64,000 bases of DNA from Alphaproteobacteria bacterium. Lineage in GTDB: Bacteria > Pseudomonadota > Alphaproteobacteria > Rhizobiales > Beijerinckiaceae. The DNA lies in assembly GCA_016869435.1 (NCBI GenBank), contig VGEB01000001.1:62001-126000 (forward strand), read 5' to 3'. Below are positions 21,046 through 31,599 of this stretch, one piece after another. Position 1 is the first letter of the stretch. Each line of letters starts with the position of its first letter. The notes beneath the pieces were generated by a model. The model saw only the letters and a program-made list of their open reading frames with translations, did not search any database and had not been told where the DNA came from. The position numbers were made by a program, and so were the translations under genes.

Positions 21046-22311
21046 GTGAGCAGGATCGTTTTGTGCGCTGCGGCGTCCCGATTGTTGATTTTGGCGGCGC
21101 TCGCCATCGCGAGCGCGCTCGCCCGGTCGGCCATCGCCGAAGAAAAGGGGGCGGAAATCTCCGCCCTGGCCGCTCGAATTGAGGCGCTCCCGGATCGCTC
21201 CCGGCTGCTGTTCGATCTCACGGGCCTGCCGCCGGTGACGGCCTATCCGGTGGCGAACCCGCCGCGCATCATCGTCGACCTGCCCCAGGTGCTCTTCCGC
21301 ATGGAGGCGAACGCCGGCCTGTCGCCAGGCGACAAGCTCATAAAATCATATCGATATGGCATATTCGCGCCGCGACGGTCGCGAGTCGTGATCGATCTCA
21401 CGGGTCCGGCCAAAATTCTCAGGGCGGACAGCGAGGTGGCGACGGGAGGGCCGCGGCTCGTCATCGAACTCGCGCCGACCAGCGCCGCTTATTTCGCTGT
21501 TCTCGCCGCCGAACAGGCCCGGAATCAGCCCGCCGCCCCGCCGCCGATAATCCCGCTGCAAACGGCCAAGCCGACCACGGACAAGCCCACGGTCGTGATC
21601 GATCCCGGCCACGGCGGGCTCGACATGGGCGCGACCAGCAAGAATGGCGAACTCGAAAAGGAAGTCGTGCTCGAGTTTGCCCGCGCGCTGCGGCAAAAGA
21701 TCGAAGAGGGCGGACGAGCGCGCGTCCTTTTGACCAGGGATCACGACATGTTTGTGCCGCTCGCCGAGCGCGTGCGAATCGCGCGAGAAAACAACGCGGC
21801 GTTGTTTGTCTCAATTCATGCGGACACGCTCTCCGCCTCTCGCGTCGAAGGCGCGACCGTGTATACGGTCTCGGAGCGCGCGTCCGACGCTGAAGCGGCC
21901 CGCATGGCGGAAAAGGAGAATCTCGCGGACCAGGCCGCCGGACTCGAGAGCAAGGCGGACGCCGAGCAGGTTGGAGACATATTGTTCGAGCTGACGCGCC
22001 GAGAGACCCGCTCTTACAGCCGCCAGTTTTCGCATTCGCTGATCTCCTTTTGGAGGGAGGTCGGCGCGCTCAATAAAAATCCCAGCCGTTCCGCGGGCTT
22101 CGTCGTTCTCAAGGCCTTCGACGTTCCTTCGGTCCTGCTCGAACTCGGGTATCTCTCAAGCGACAAGGACCTCGCCCACCTGACCTCCCAGGACTGGCGC
22201 GAGCGCGCGGCGCAGAAAACCGCCGAAGCCGTAGACGCCTTTATCAGCGCGCGCGGCCGGGAGGCGCGAGCGCCCGGGGATCAGCCTTCAGACGCCGCGC
22301 GCCCACAATAA
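21046..22311 (+). CDS. amiC: N-acetylmuramoyl-L-alanine amidase with AMIN domain
   Basis: A 421-residue periplasmic peptidoglycan amidase that cuts the bond between MurNAc and the stem peptide during septum splitting. A signal peptide (LLILAALAIASALARSAIA) is followed by an AMIN targeting domain (about residues 50-160), a Pro-rich linker and a zinc-dependent Amidase_3 domain: VVIDPGHGGLDMGA with the first ligand, the Glu in ELEKEVVLEFA, FVSIHADT with the second His, and VLLELGYLSS with the catalytic Glu. GTG 21046 is chosen because AAGGA precedes it by 5 bp. mrcA follows after 375 bp, another wall gene. Confidence 0.95.
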   Translation: MSRIVLCAAASRLLILAALAIASALARSAIAEEKGAEISALAARIEALPDRSRLLFDLTGLPPVTAYPVANPPRIIVDLPQVLFRMEANAGLSPGDKLIKSYRYGIFAPRRSRVVIDLTGPAKILRADSEVATGGPRLVIELAPTSAAYFAVLAAEQARNQPAAPPPIIPLQTAKPTTDKPTVVIDPGHGGLDMGATSKNGELEKEVVLEFARALRQKIEEGGRARVLLTRDHDMFVPLAERVRIARENNAALFVSIHADTLSASRVEGATVYTVSERASDAEAARMAEKENLADQAAGLESKADAEQVGDILFELTRRETRSYSRQFSHSLISFWREVGALNKNPSRSAGFVVLKAFDVPSVLLELGYLSSDKDLAHLTSQDWRERAAQKTAEAVDAFISARGREARAPGDQPSDAARPQ

Positions 22312-22686
22312 AACACAAAATCGGGGCAAATGGAGAGCGCTGCGACGCACGATCGCCCGGGCGTTGCAGGCGCTGAACAACGAGAAACACAGACGCGGCG
22401 TCGCATGTAGCGGATCAAGCGCTTCCGGCGTTGCGGCAATTTCGCGACCGGCGGCGTCCGCTGACAAATGGGCGGGGAACCGAAGCCGGACCTCCCCGAA
22501 TGGCGGAACGATCCAAAGGGGCAATGTTGAGGCAGGCGACGCAAAAGGCGCGATCGCTCACTATATCTGAGCCGGACGAGCCAGCGGCGCGCCGGCGGGC
22601 CCCTTCCCCGGCGTCGCGAAGCGGAATTCGACATTGGAAACACGAGCCGACGCGCGGCGCGCCGGCAGCTCTAAGGGTGATATTTC
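22312..22686 (+). other. Intergenic region before mrcA
   Basis: No credible gene is seen in these 375 bp. The reading frames that cross it on either strand lack ribosome binding sites and family features. It presumably carries the mrcA promoter, but I see no clear -35/-10 pair. Confidence 0.5.
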
Positions 22687-25095
<2,409 letters not shown>

Positions 25096-25156
25096 ATCGA
25101 GCTGATGAGATCGAGCGCGGCGGCCGGCGACCTTTGGTTTCCGGCCGCCGGCTTAT

Positions 25157-25975
<819 letters not shown>

Positions 25976-26102
25976 AGGACATCCGCCGAGACCGCTTGCG
26001 GCTTCTCTCACCTAACCGGACGAGGCGACGAACGCTATTTCATTCATAATGATGTTACCGCGCATGAGCTTGAGCGTGCGCGTTTTTTGAAGGAATTGAA
26101 AA

Positions 26103-26198
26103 ATGTCCAGGTTGCGCAATCGCGCCCTGCATCTGACGCTGCTCCTGGCGCTCGCGATCGCCTTCACGCTCGCCGCTTATCCCTCGCGCGCAAGCTGA
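26103..26198 (+). CDS. Small single-pass membrane protein, 31 residues
   Basis: ATG 26103 is preceded by AAGGAATTGAAAA, a good ribosome binding site, and opens a 31-codon frame: a short basic N terminus (MSRLRNRALH), a hydrophobic segment (LTLLLALAIAFTLAAY) and a PSRAS tail. This looks like a real membrane microprotein. It faces the ccmAB genes tail to tail. It is too short and lacks the length of CcmD, and it lies on the other strand, so it is not called as CcmD. Confidence 0.45.
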   Translation: MSRLRNRALHLTLLLALAIAFTLAAYPSRAS

Positions 26199-26232
26199 CA
26201 GGCAGATCTGGCTGTGCATCGATTGAGCGCTT

Positions 26233-26904
26233 CTATTCGCCGAGATAGCGCAACGCCGCAGCGGCGGCGAAGGGGCAGAGCGCGAGAGCGGCGAGCGTGA
26301 TCGCGCAGAGAATCGCAAAGGGCGCGTAAAAGGGCACGGTTCCGCCGCTCGCCGCCTGAGCGGCTGAAACGCCGAAGATCAGCACCGGAATGGTCAGCGG
26401 CAGCACGAGCAGCGCCATCAGCAGACCGCCGCGCCGCACGGTGACGGTCGCCGCCGCGCCGATCGCGCCGATCAGCGTCAGCGCCGGCGTTCCGACAAGA
26501 AGCGTCGCGACGACGCCCAGAAGCGCCATCGTCTCCTGTTGAAGCATCAGGCCCAGAAACGGCGCGGCGAGAATGAGCGGCAGGCCGGTCGCCGCCCAAT
26601 GCGCGGCGCATTTTACCAGCACCGCCAATTCCAGCGGCGTCTCGGCGAGATGAAAAAGATCCAGAGAACCGTCTTCGGCGTCGGCCTGAAACAAGCGGTC
26701 GAGACAGAGCAGCGTCGCCAGCAGCGCCGCGATCCACAGGATCGCCGGTCCGATGCGGGCGAGAAGATTGGGGTCCGGCCCGAGCGCGAAGGGAACGATC
26801 GCGACGAGCGTCAGGAAGAAGACGACGCCCATCGCGCCTGAGCCGCCGATGCGGCGCGCGACGCGCCATTCGCGTAAGAAGAGGGCCGCGAGCGGCGCGC
26901 TCAC
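26233..26904 (-). CDS. ccmB: Heme exporter protein CcmB
   Basis: A 223-residue integral membrane protein with six predicted transmembrane segments, starting ALFLREWRVARRIGGSG and continuing with GVVFFLTLVAIVPFALGPD, the pattern of the CcmB permease. With CcmA and CcmC it forms the ABC complex that releases holo-CcmE during cytochrome c maturation (system I). Its start overlaps the ccmA stop by 4 bp, so the two are coupled. The usual downstream ccmC, ccmD and ccmG are absent here; the gene is followed by the end of a convergent small frame. Confidence 0.92.
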   Translation of the reverse strand: MSAPLAALFLREWRVARRIGGSGAMGVVFFLTLVAIVPFALGPDPNLLARIGPAILWIAALLATLLCLDRLFQADAEDGSLDLFHLAETPLELAVLVKCAAHWAATGLPLILAAPFLGLMLQQETMALLGVVATLLVGTPALTLIGAIGAAATVTVRRGGLLMALLVLPLTIPVLIFGVSAAQAASGGTVPFYAPFAILCAITLAALALCPFAAAAALRYLGE

Positions 26905-27563
26905 GAGGCGCCCAGAGTGAGCGTGGACGCTTCGTCGAGCCCGAGCGGCTCATGCGTCGCGGCGACGATCAGGCCGCCATTCGCGCAATGGTCGCGCATG
27001 GCGGCGGCGAATTTTTCGCGCGAGGCCCGATCGAGCGCCGTCAGCGGCTCGTCGAGCAGCCACAGCGGCCGAAAGGCGACGAGGAGGCGCGCCAGCGCCG
27101 CGCGCCGTTTCTGCCCCGCTGAGAGCGCGCCAAACGGCGCGCCAGCGATATGGCCGAGGCCGACGACGCCGAGCGCGGCGTCGACCGTCCGGCTGCGCCG
27201 GTCGGGCGCTCGAGCGAGATAGCGCGACCAGAAGCCGAGGTTTTCTTCGACGGTCAGCGCCGATTTAAGTCCGTCGCTATGCGCGAGATAATGCGCCTGC
27301 TGGGGCAGCTCGACGTCGGGCGGCCCGCCGGCGAGCGCAACAGCGCCTCCAGCGCGCGGCAAGAGTCCCGCTATGGCGCGCAGAAGCGTCGATTTGCCGG
27401 CGCCGTTCGGCCCCGTCACCACCAGCGCCTGACCGGCGGAGAGCGAAAAGCTCAGGCGATCGAGAACAAGGCGTCCCCCGCGCGATACGCTGAGATTCTC
27501 GACGCAAAGACGCATTGCGCCGTCCACGGGCGGCTGAGCGGGTTGAGCGACATCGCGCGACAT
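26901..27563 (-). CDS. ccmA: Heme exporter ATP-binding protein CcmA
   Basis: An ABC ATPase of about 220 residues for cytochrome c biogenesis. Visible are Walker A (VTGPNGAGKSTLLRA), the CcmA-typical signature LSAGQKRRAALARL, Walker B with the LWLLDEPLTALD pattern and the switch His (AATHEPLGL). The start at ATG 27563 (MSRDVAQP) is uncertain: ATG 27515 (MRLCVENLS) is equally likely because it matches the family N terminus, and the frame is open to 27695. No clear Shine-Dalgarno site marks either. Confidence 0.92.
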   Translation of the reverse strand: MSRDVAQPAQPPVDGAMRLCVENLSVSRGGRLVLDRLSFSLSAGQALVVTGPNGAGKSTLLRAIAGLLPRAGGAVALAGGPPDVELPQQAHYLAHSDGLKSALTVEENLGFWSRYLARAPDRRSRTVDAALGVVGLGHIAGAPFGALSAGQKRRAALARLLVAFRPLWLLDEPLTALDRASREKFAAAMRDHCANGGLIVAATHEPLGLDEASTLTLGAS

Positions 27564-27668
27564 GAGCTTGGGGCATAGAGCTTTGCGATCGAATGCGCCA
27601 GCCTCAGCCGGGCGCCCGCCGGCCAGCGCAGGGCTTCGAACTCGGGCTAATTTCAGCTTAGTTTCAGT

Positions 27669-27804
27669 CGTCATGCCCGCGCTTGTCGCGGCCATCCATG
27701 CCCGTCAACGGCGAAACGCAGCGCGCGGAGACCCTACGTTCGGCCCATGTTCTCACATTTGCCTCGCGTCGTCGCGTGGATGGCCGCGACAAGCGCGGCC
27801 ATGA
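27669..27804. repeat. Inverted repeat pair of an intergenic element
   Basis: CGTCATGCCCGCGCTTGTCG (27669-) continues to 27701 and is matched with few mismatches by the reverse complement of 27772-27804, with about 70 bp between the arms. This is a widespread type of inverted intergenic repeat in this bacterial group. Confidence 0.8.
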
Positions 27805-27879
27805 CGCGGTCAGATGACCCTCGTTAACCTGGATTCGGAGCCCTGCCCGCTAGCGGCGGCCGCTGGCGCAGACGGGGCG

Positions 27880-27926
27880 GGAATGATAAGCAGCCGGATC
27901 ATTCCTTGGGCGCTTGGGGCCCCAAG
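27880..27926. promoter_or_regulatory. Two dyad-symmetric elements upstream of the sphingolipid gene set
   Basis: GGAATGAT (27880-27887) and ATCATTCC (27898-27905) form a perfect 8-bp inverted repeat with a 10-bp spacer, a usual operator geometry. Seven bases further on lies a perfect 14-bp palindrome, CTTGGGGCCCCAAG (27913-27926). Both are within 100 bp upstream of the synthase start and could bind a dimeric regulator. No regulator gene is nearby. Confidence 0.45.
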
Positions 27927-27976
27927 TTATAGGCTAATCGCGCGCGGCGCGCCCGTGATCAGGGACGGCGGAATAA

Positions 27977-29215
27977 GTGACGAAGCATAAGAGCCTAGAG
28001 GATTATGCGGCAAGGCGGTTCCGTTTCGCCGGCAACGCCTTGCTGGAGTTCAGCGATCCGTTTTTCGCGCAGATCGACCGGCTGCGGGCCGAGTTCGAGG
28101 CGCAGGGCAAGCACTTCGTCAGCTTCGCCAATTACGACTATCTCGGCCTCGCGAATCATCCGCGGATTCGGGAAGAGGCGAAGCGCGAAATCGATGGGCT
28201 CGGCATCGGCGCGCTGGCCTCGCGGCTTGTCGGCGGCGAGCGGACGACGCACAAGCCCTTCGAGGCGGAGATCGCCGAATTCTTAGGGATGGAGAGCGCG
28301 CTGACGCTGGTCTCCGGCTATCTGTCCAATGTGACGACGATCGCCTGGCTGATGAGCGGCAAGCGCGACGCGATCTTCATCGACGAACTCGCCCATAACA
28401 GCATCGTCGCCGGCGCCGACGGCGCGCCGGCGCATGTCGTCAAGTTCCGCCACAATGACTTCGATCATCTCGATCACCTGCTGGCGCGTCATCGCGAGGA
28501 ATATCGCAACGTCCTGGTCGTCGTGGAGGGCGTCTACAGCATGGACGGCGATACCGCCGACCTGCCGCGGCTCCTCGCGATCAAGGAGAAATACAAGGTC
28601 TGGCTGCTGGTCGACGAGGCGCATTCGCTCGGCGTGCTGGGCGAGACCGGCCGCGGCCTTCCCGAATATCAGGGCGTCGACCCCGCGCGCATCGACCTCA
28701 TCGTCGGCACCATGTCGAAAACGCTCGCTTCCTGCGGCGGCTATGTCTGCGGAAAGAAGCAGGTCATCGACTGGTTTCGCTATACGCTGCCCGGCTTCGT
28801 CTACAGCGTCGGCCTGTCGCCGGTGATTCTCGCCGCCGCGCGCACCGCGCTGCGGCTGATGCAGGAAGAGACCTGGCGCATCGCCAAACTCGCGAGCAAC
28901 GCCGAACTCTTCCGCACCGTCGCGCATGAGGCGGGCTTCTCCACGGGGCCGGCGATCGGGCGCGGCGTCGTGCCGATCCTGTTCTCGAGCGACGTCGAGA
29001 CGATGTGGGCGTCTCAGCATTTGCTGGAGAACGGCTATTACGTGCCGCCGGTGGTGCGCATCGGCGTGCCGAAGGATGGGCCGAGGCTGCGCTTCTTCTT
29101 CTCCGCCAACCACAGCGAGGCGGAAATTCGCGGCGTCATCCAGACGCTGCGCGACATGCCGCCGGTGACCGAAGAGGCGCATCAGATCGTCGCTGCGGCG
29201 ATGGCGGGCGGTTAG
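27977..29215 (+). CDS. Alpha-oxoamine synthase, serine palmitoyltransferase-like
   Basis: A 412-residue PLP enzyme of the alpha-oxoamine synthase family, which condenses an amino acid with an acyl thioester with loss of CO2. Landmarks are NYDYLGLANHP, the His that stacks on the cofactor ring (His140 in DELAHNS), DEAHSLGVLGETGRG (Asp213, His216) and the Schiff-base Lys248 in GTMSKTLASCGG. BioF, KBL and HemA share this fold; the acyltransferase, sphingolipid-type desaturase and FA2H-type hydroxylase that follow favour serine palmitoyltransferase, the first step of sphingolipid synthesis, giving 3-ketosphinganine. It starts at GTG 27977, and its TAG stop is the left end of the 115-bp repeat. Confidence 0.8.
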   Translation: MTKHKSLEDYAARRFRFAGNALLEFSDPFFAQIDRLRAEFEAQGKHFVSFANYDYLGLANHPRIREEAKREIDGLGIGALASRLVGGERTTHKPFEAEIAEFLGMESALTLVSGYLSNVTTIAWLMSGKRDAIFIDELAHNSIVAGADGAPAHVVKFRHNDFDHLDHLLARHREEYRNVLVVVEGVYSMDGDTADLPRLLAIKEKYKVWLLVDEAHSLGVLGETGRGLPEYQGVDPARIDLIVGTMSKTLASCGGYVCGKKQVIDWFRYTLPGFVYSVGLSPVILAAARTALRLMQEETWRIAKLASNAELFRTVAHEAGFSTGPAIGRGVVPILFSSDVETMWASQHLLENGYYVPPVVRIGVPKDGPRLRFFFSANHSEAEIRGVIQTLRDMPPVTEEAHQIVAAAMAGG

Positions 29216-29327
29216 CGCGCTTTCCGATCAGACGGAATCGTCTGATCGAAAAGAATTCGCGCCAAGCTAATAAGCTGGAGCAAGTTCTAATCGAAAAAGT
29301 CGGTCAACTTTTTCGGAACTTGCTCTA
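29213..29327. repeat. 115-bp double-hairpin dispersed repeat, copy 2
   Basis: Same length, orientation and ends as 17340-17454, with six mismatches, all between the two hairpins. Its first three bases are the stop codon of the synthase gene. It stands between the first and second genes of the proposed sphingolipid set and could reduce or end transcription there, or stabilise the upstream mRNA. Confidence 0.9.
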
Positions 29328-29392
29328 GGCGCCCGCCACCCGCGTCACTTTGACGCTTTCGGTTAGGCCTTGCGGCCGCTAGGACTTGTCTT

Positions 29393-30607
29393 ATGGCGCG
29401 GATCGAGATTCTTCCGGTTGACGGCCCATTGCGCTTTGCTGCTTTTTGCAAGCTGCCGCGGCTGCTCTATGCCGGCGCGCCGGGCTTTTCGCCGCCCCTC
29501 GACGTCGAACGCTGGAGCGTCTTCGCGCATAAGCTCAACCCGCATTACAAGCTTGTCGAGGAGCAGAAATTTCTCGCCCGCCGCGACGGCCAATGGGTCG
29601 GGCGGATCATGGCGCAGGTCTATAAGCCCGAGATCACGCCGGTCGGCGCCTCCAACGCGCAGTTCGGCGCGCTCGACGCGATCGACGATATCGAGGTCGT
29701 GCGCGCGCTGACGCAGGCCGCCGAGGACTGGCTGCGCGCCAAAGGCGCCGAGCGGATCAACGGACCCTTCTCGCCGACGATCAACAAGGAGTGCGGCCTG
29801 CTTGTCGACGGCTTCGACTCTCTGCCGATGTTTTTCATGCCTTGGCATCCGCCCTATCTCGCACGCCATATCGAGGCGCTGGGCTATGAGAAGGCGCAGG
29901 ACCTCCTCTCCTATCGCTTCGAAATTTCAAGCGCGGACATCGACCAGCCGGCGCGCATTTCGACGCGTCGCGAATGGCGCAATCGCCTGAAGCTCAGGCC
30001 GCTCAACATAAAGGCGTTGAAGAAGGGCGAAACCGCCCTGATGGCGGAACTGTTCAACGACGGCTGGAGCGGCAATTGGGGCTTCGTGCCCTTCACCAAG
30101 GAAGAATTTGATTCCGACGCCGACGCGCTGCAATTTCTCGTGACCGAGGATTTCGGCATCGTCGTCGAGCTTGACGGCGTCCCGCAGTCCTTCGCCGTCG
30201 CGCTTCCCAATCTCAACGAGATTCTCGCTGACCTCGATGGCCGATTGTTCCCCTTCGGCTGGGCGCGCGCGCTGATGCGCTATCGCTCGCATCACTTCAA
30301 ATCAGCGCGGCTGCTGTTGCTGGGGACGCGCAAGACGCTGCAGAAAAGCGCGACCGGCGGCGCGATCTTTCTCGCGCTGATCGAGGAGATGCGGCGGCGC
30401 TACGCCAAATTCGCCGTTCCGCATCTCGAAGCCGGCTGGGTGTTGGAAAGCAACGCCGACATGCGCCGGCCGATTGAAATGTTCGGCGGCAAGGTCGATA
30501 AGATTCATCGCATCTATGAAAAGCGCCTCACTGTCGGCGGCGACGGCGAGGCCATGCGTATGCGCGACGGCGTCAGGGCGACTCAGCTACAGGATGCAAC
30601 GTCATGA
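29393..30607 (+). CDS. GNAT-fold acyltransferase, candidate bacterial ceramide synthase
   Basis: A 404-residue protein without signal peptide or clear membrane segment. The N terminus (ILPVDGPLRFAAFCKLPRLL), the middle stretch GPFSPTINKECGLLVDGFD and the segment FFMPWHPPYLARHIEALGY are typical of a long GNAT-like family found in sphingolipid-producing bacteria. In Caulobacter a GNAT-type acyltransferase (bCerS) N-acylates the long-chain base; similarity of size, fold and context suggests the same role here. That is inference, since I cannot align the two. ATG 29393 follows AGGAC. The stop overlaps the desaturase start (ATGA), so translation is coupled. Confidence 0.65.
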   Translation: MARIEILPVDGPLRFAAFCKLPRLLYAGAPGFSPPLDVERWSVFAHKLNPHYKLVEEQKFLARRDGQWVGRIMAQVYKPEITPVGASNAQFGALDAIDDIEVVRALTQAAEDWLRAKGAERINGPFSPTINKECGLLVDGFDSLPMFFMPWHPPYLARHIEALGYEKAQDLLSYRFEISSADIDQPARISTRREWRNRLKLRPLNIKALKKGETALMAELFNDGWSGNWGFVPFTKEEFDSDADALQFLVTEDFGIVVELDGVPQSFAVALPNLNEILADLDGRLFPFGWARALMRYRSHHFKSARLLLLGTRKTLQKSATGGAIFLALIEEMRRRYAKFAVPHLEAGWVLESNADMRRPIEMFGGKVDKIHRIYEKRLTVGGDGEAMRMRDGVRATQLQDATS

Positions 30608-31596
30608 ACGGCATATCCGTCACCGCCAATGGCGCCGACCGAACGCATGTCGAGCGGCGCAAGATGATCCTTCAGAAATATCCGCAAGTGCGCGAGCTGT
30701 TCGGCAAGGACCTCTTAACCTTCAAGATCACGGCGGCGATTTTCGTCGGTCAGCTTGTCATCGCAGCGATTTTGGGTTGGCTCGGCCTCTCTTATTGGTG
30801 GCTGTCGCTGGTGATGGCGATCTGCGTCGGCGCCTTCGCCAATCACGCCAATTTCGTCATCATCCATGACGCGATCCACAATTGCGTCTTCGACAGCCCG
30901 CTCGCCAATAAGTGGACGGCGATCCTCGCTGATCTTCCCAACGCCTTTCCGACGGCGATGGGCTTTCGCTGCTATCACATCAAGCACCATTCGCATCTGT
31001 CGGCCTATGACTACGACGCCGACATCCCGAGCCGCTGGGAAGTCGAATGGGTCGGCAACAGCGCCTGGCGCAAGGCGGTGTGGATCTTCTTCTTTCCGGT
31101 CATTCAGCTCGCGCGCCTGTCGCGCCTGAAAGGCACGGTGCCGATCTGGGGAACCTGGACCTATATCAATATCGCGGTCATCGCCCTTTTCGATCTCTTC
31201 GTGCTGCTCGCGTTCGGGCCGAACGCCCTGCTCTATCTGTTCTTCTCCTTCTGGTTCTCGGTTGGCGGCCTGCATCCCTTAAGCGCGCGCTGGCTGCAGG
31301 AGCATTTCGCCTTCGGCCCGGACCAGGGAACGTTCGATTATTACGGTCCGCTGAACAAACTCGCGCTCAACATCGGCTATCACAACGAGCATCATGATTT
31401 TCACGAAATCCCGTGGAACCGCCTGCCGGAACTGAAGGCGATGGCGCCGGAGTTCTATGACGATCTGCGCTGCCATCGCTCCTGGACGGCGCTGCTCGTC
31501 ACCTTCATCTTGGATCCGACCTATTCGCTCGGAACGCGATCGGAAAATGTGACGCAGGCCGCGCGCGACGCGCATGCCCTGTCGCCGGCGGAGTAG
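30604..31596 (+). CDS. Sphingolipid delta-4 desaturase-like membrane desaturase (DEGS1-like)
   Basis: A 330-residue membrane di-iron desaturase. The three His boxes are HDAIHN (88-93), HIKHH (125-129) and HNEHH (260-264), with hydrophobic segments around 43-80 and 185-222. The C-terminal part (GGLHPLSARWLQEHF, DYYGPLNKLALNIGYHNEHH, the HDF-EIP and APEFYDDL motifs, then SWTALLVTFILD) follows eukaryotic dihydroceramide delta-4 desaturases closely in order and spacing, much more than it follows bacterial acyl-lipid desaturases. It would introduce the 4,5-double bond of a sphingosine-type base. It is coupled to the acyltransferase and 3 bp from the hydroxylase. Confidence 0.85.
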   Translation: MNGISVTANGADRTHVERRKMILQKYPQVRELFGKDLLTFKITAAIFVGQLVIAAILGWLGLSYWWLSLVMAICVGAFANHANFVIIHDAIHNCVFDSPLANKWTAILADLPNAFPTAMGFRCYHIKHHSHLSAYDYDADIPSRWEVEWVGNSAWRKAVWIFFFPVIQLARLSRLKGTVPIWGTWTYINIAVIALFDLFVLLAFGPNALLYLFFSFWFSVGGLHPLSARWLQEHFAFGPDQGTFDYYGPLNKLALNIGYHNEHHDFHEIPWNRLPELKAMAPEFYDDLRCHRSWTALLVTFILDPTYSLGTRSENVTQAARDAHALSPAE

Positions 31597-31599
31597 CCC

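Noticed and set aside
26103-26198. CcmD as the identity of the 31-residue protein
   Set aside because: On the opposite strand to ccmAB, and shorter than CcmD.
27977-29215. BioF (8-amino-7-oxononanoate synthase) or HemA as the identity of the oxoamine synthase
   Set aside because: No biotin or heme genes nearby, and the following genes are sphingolipid-type; not excluded by sequence alone.
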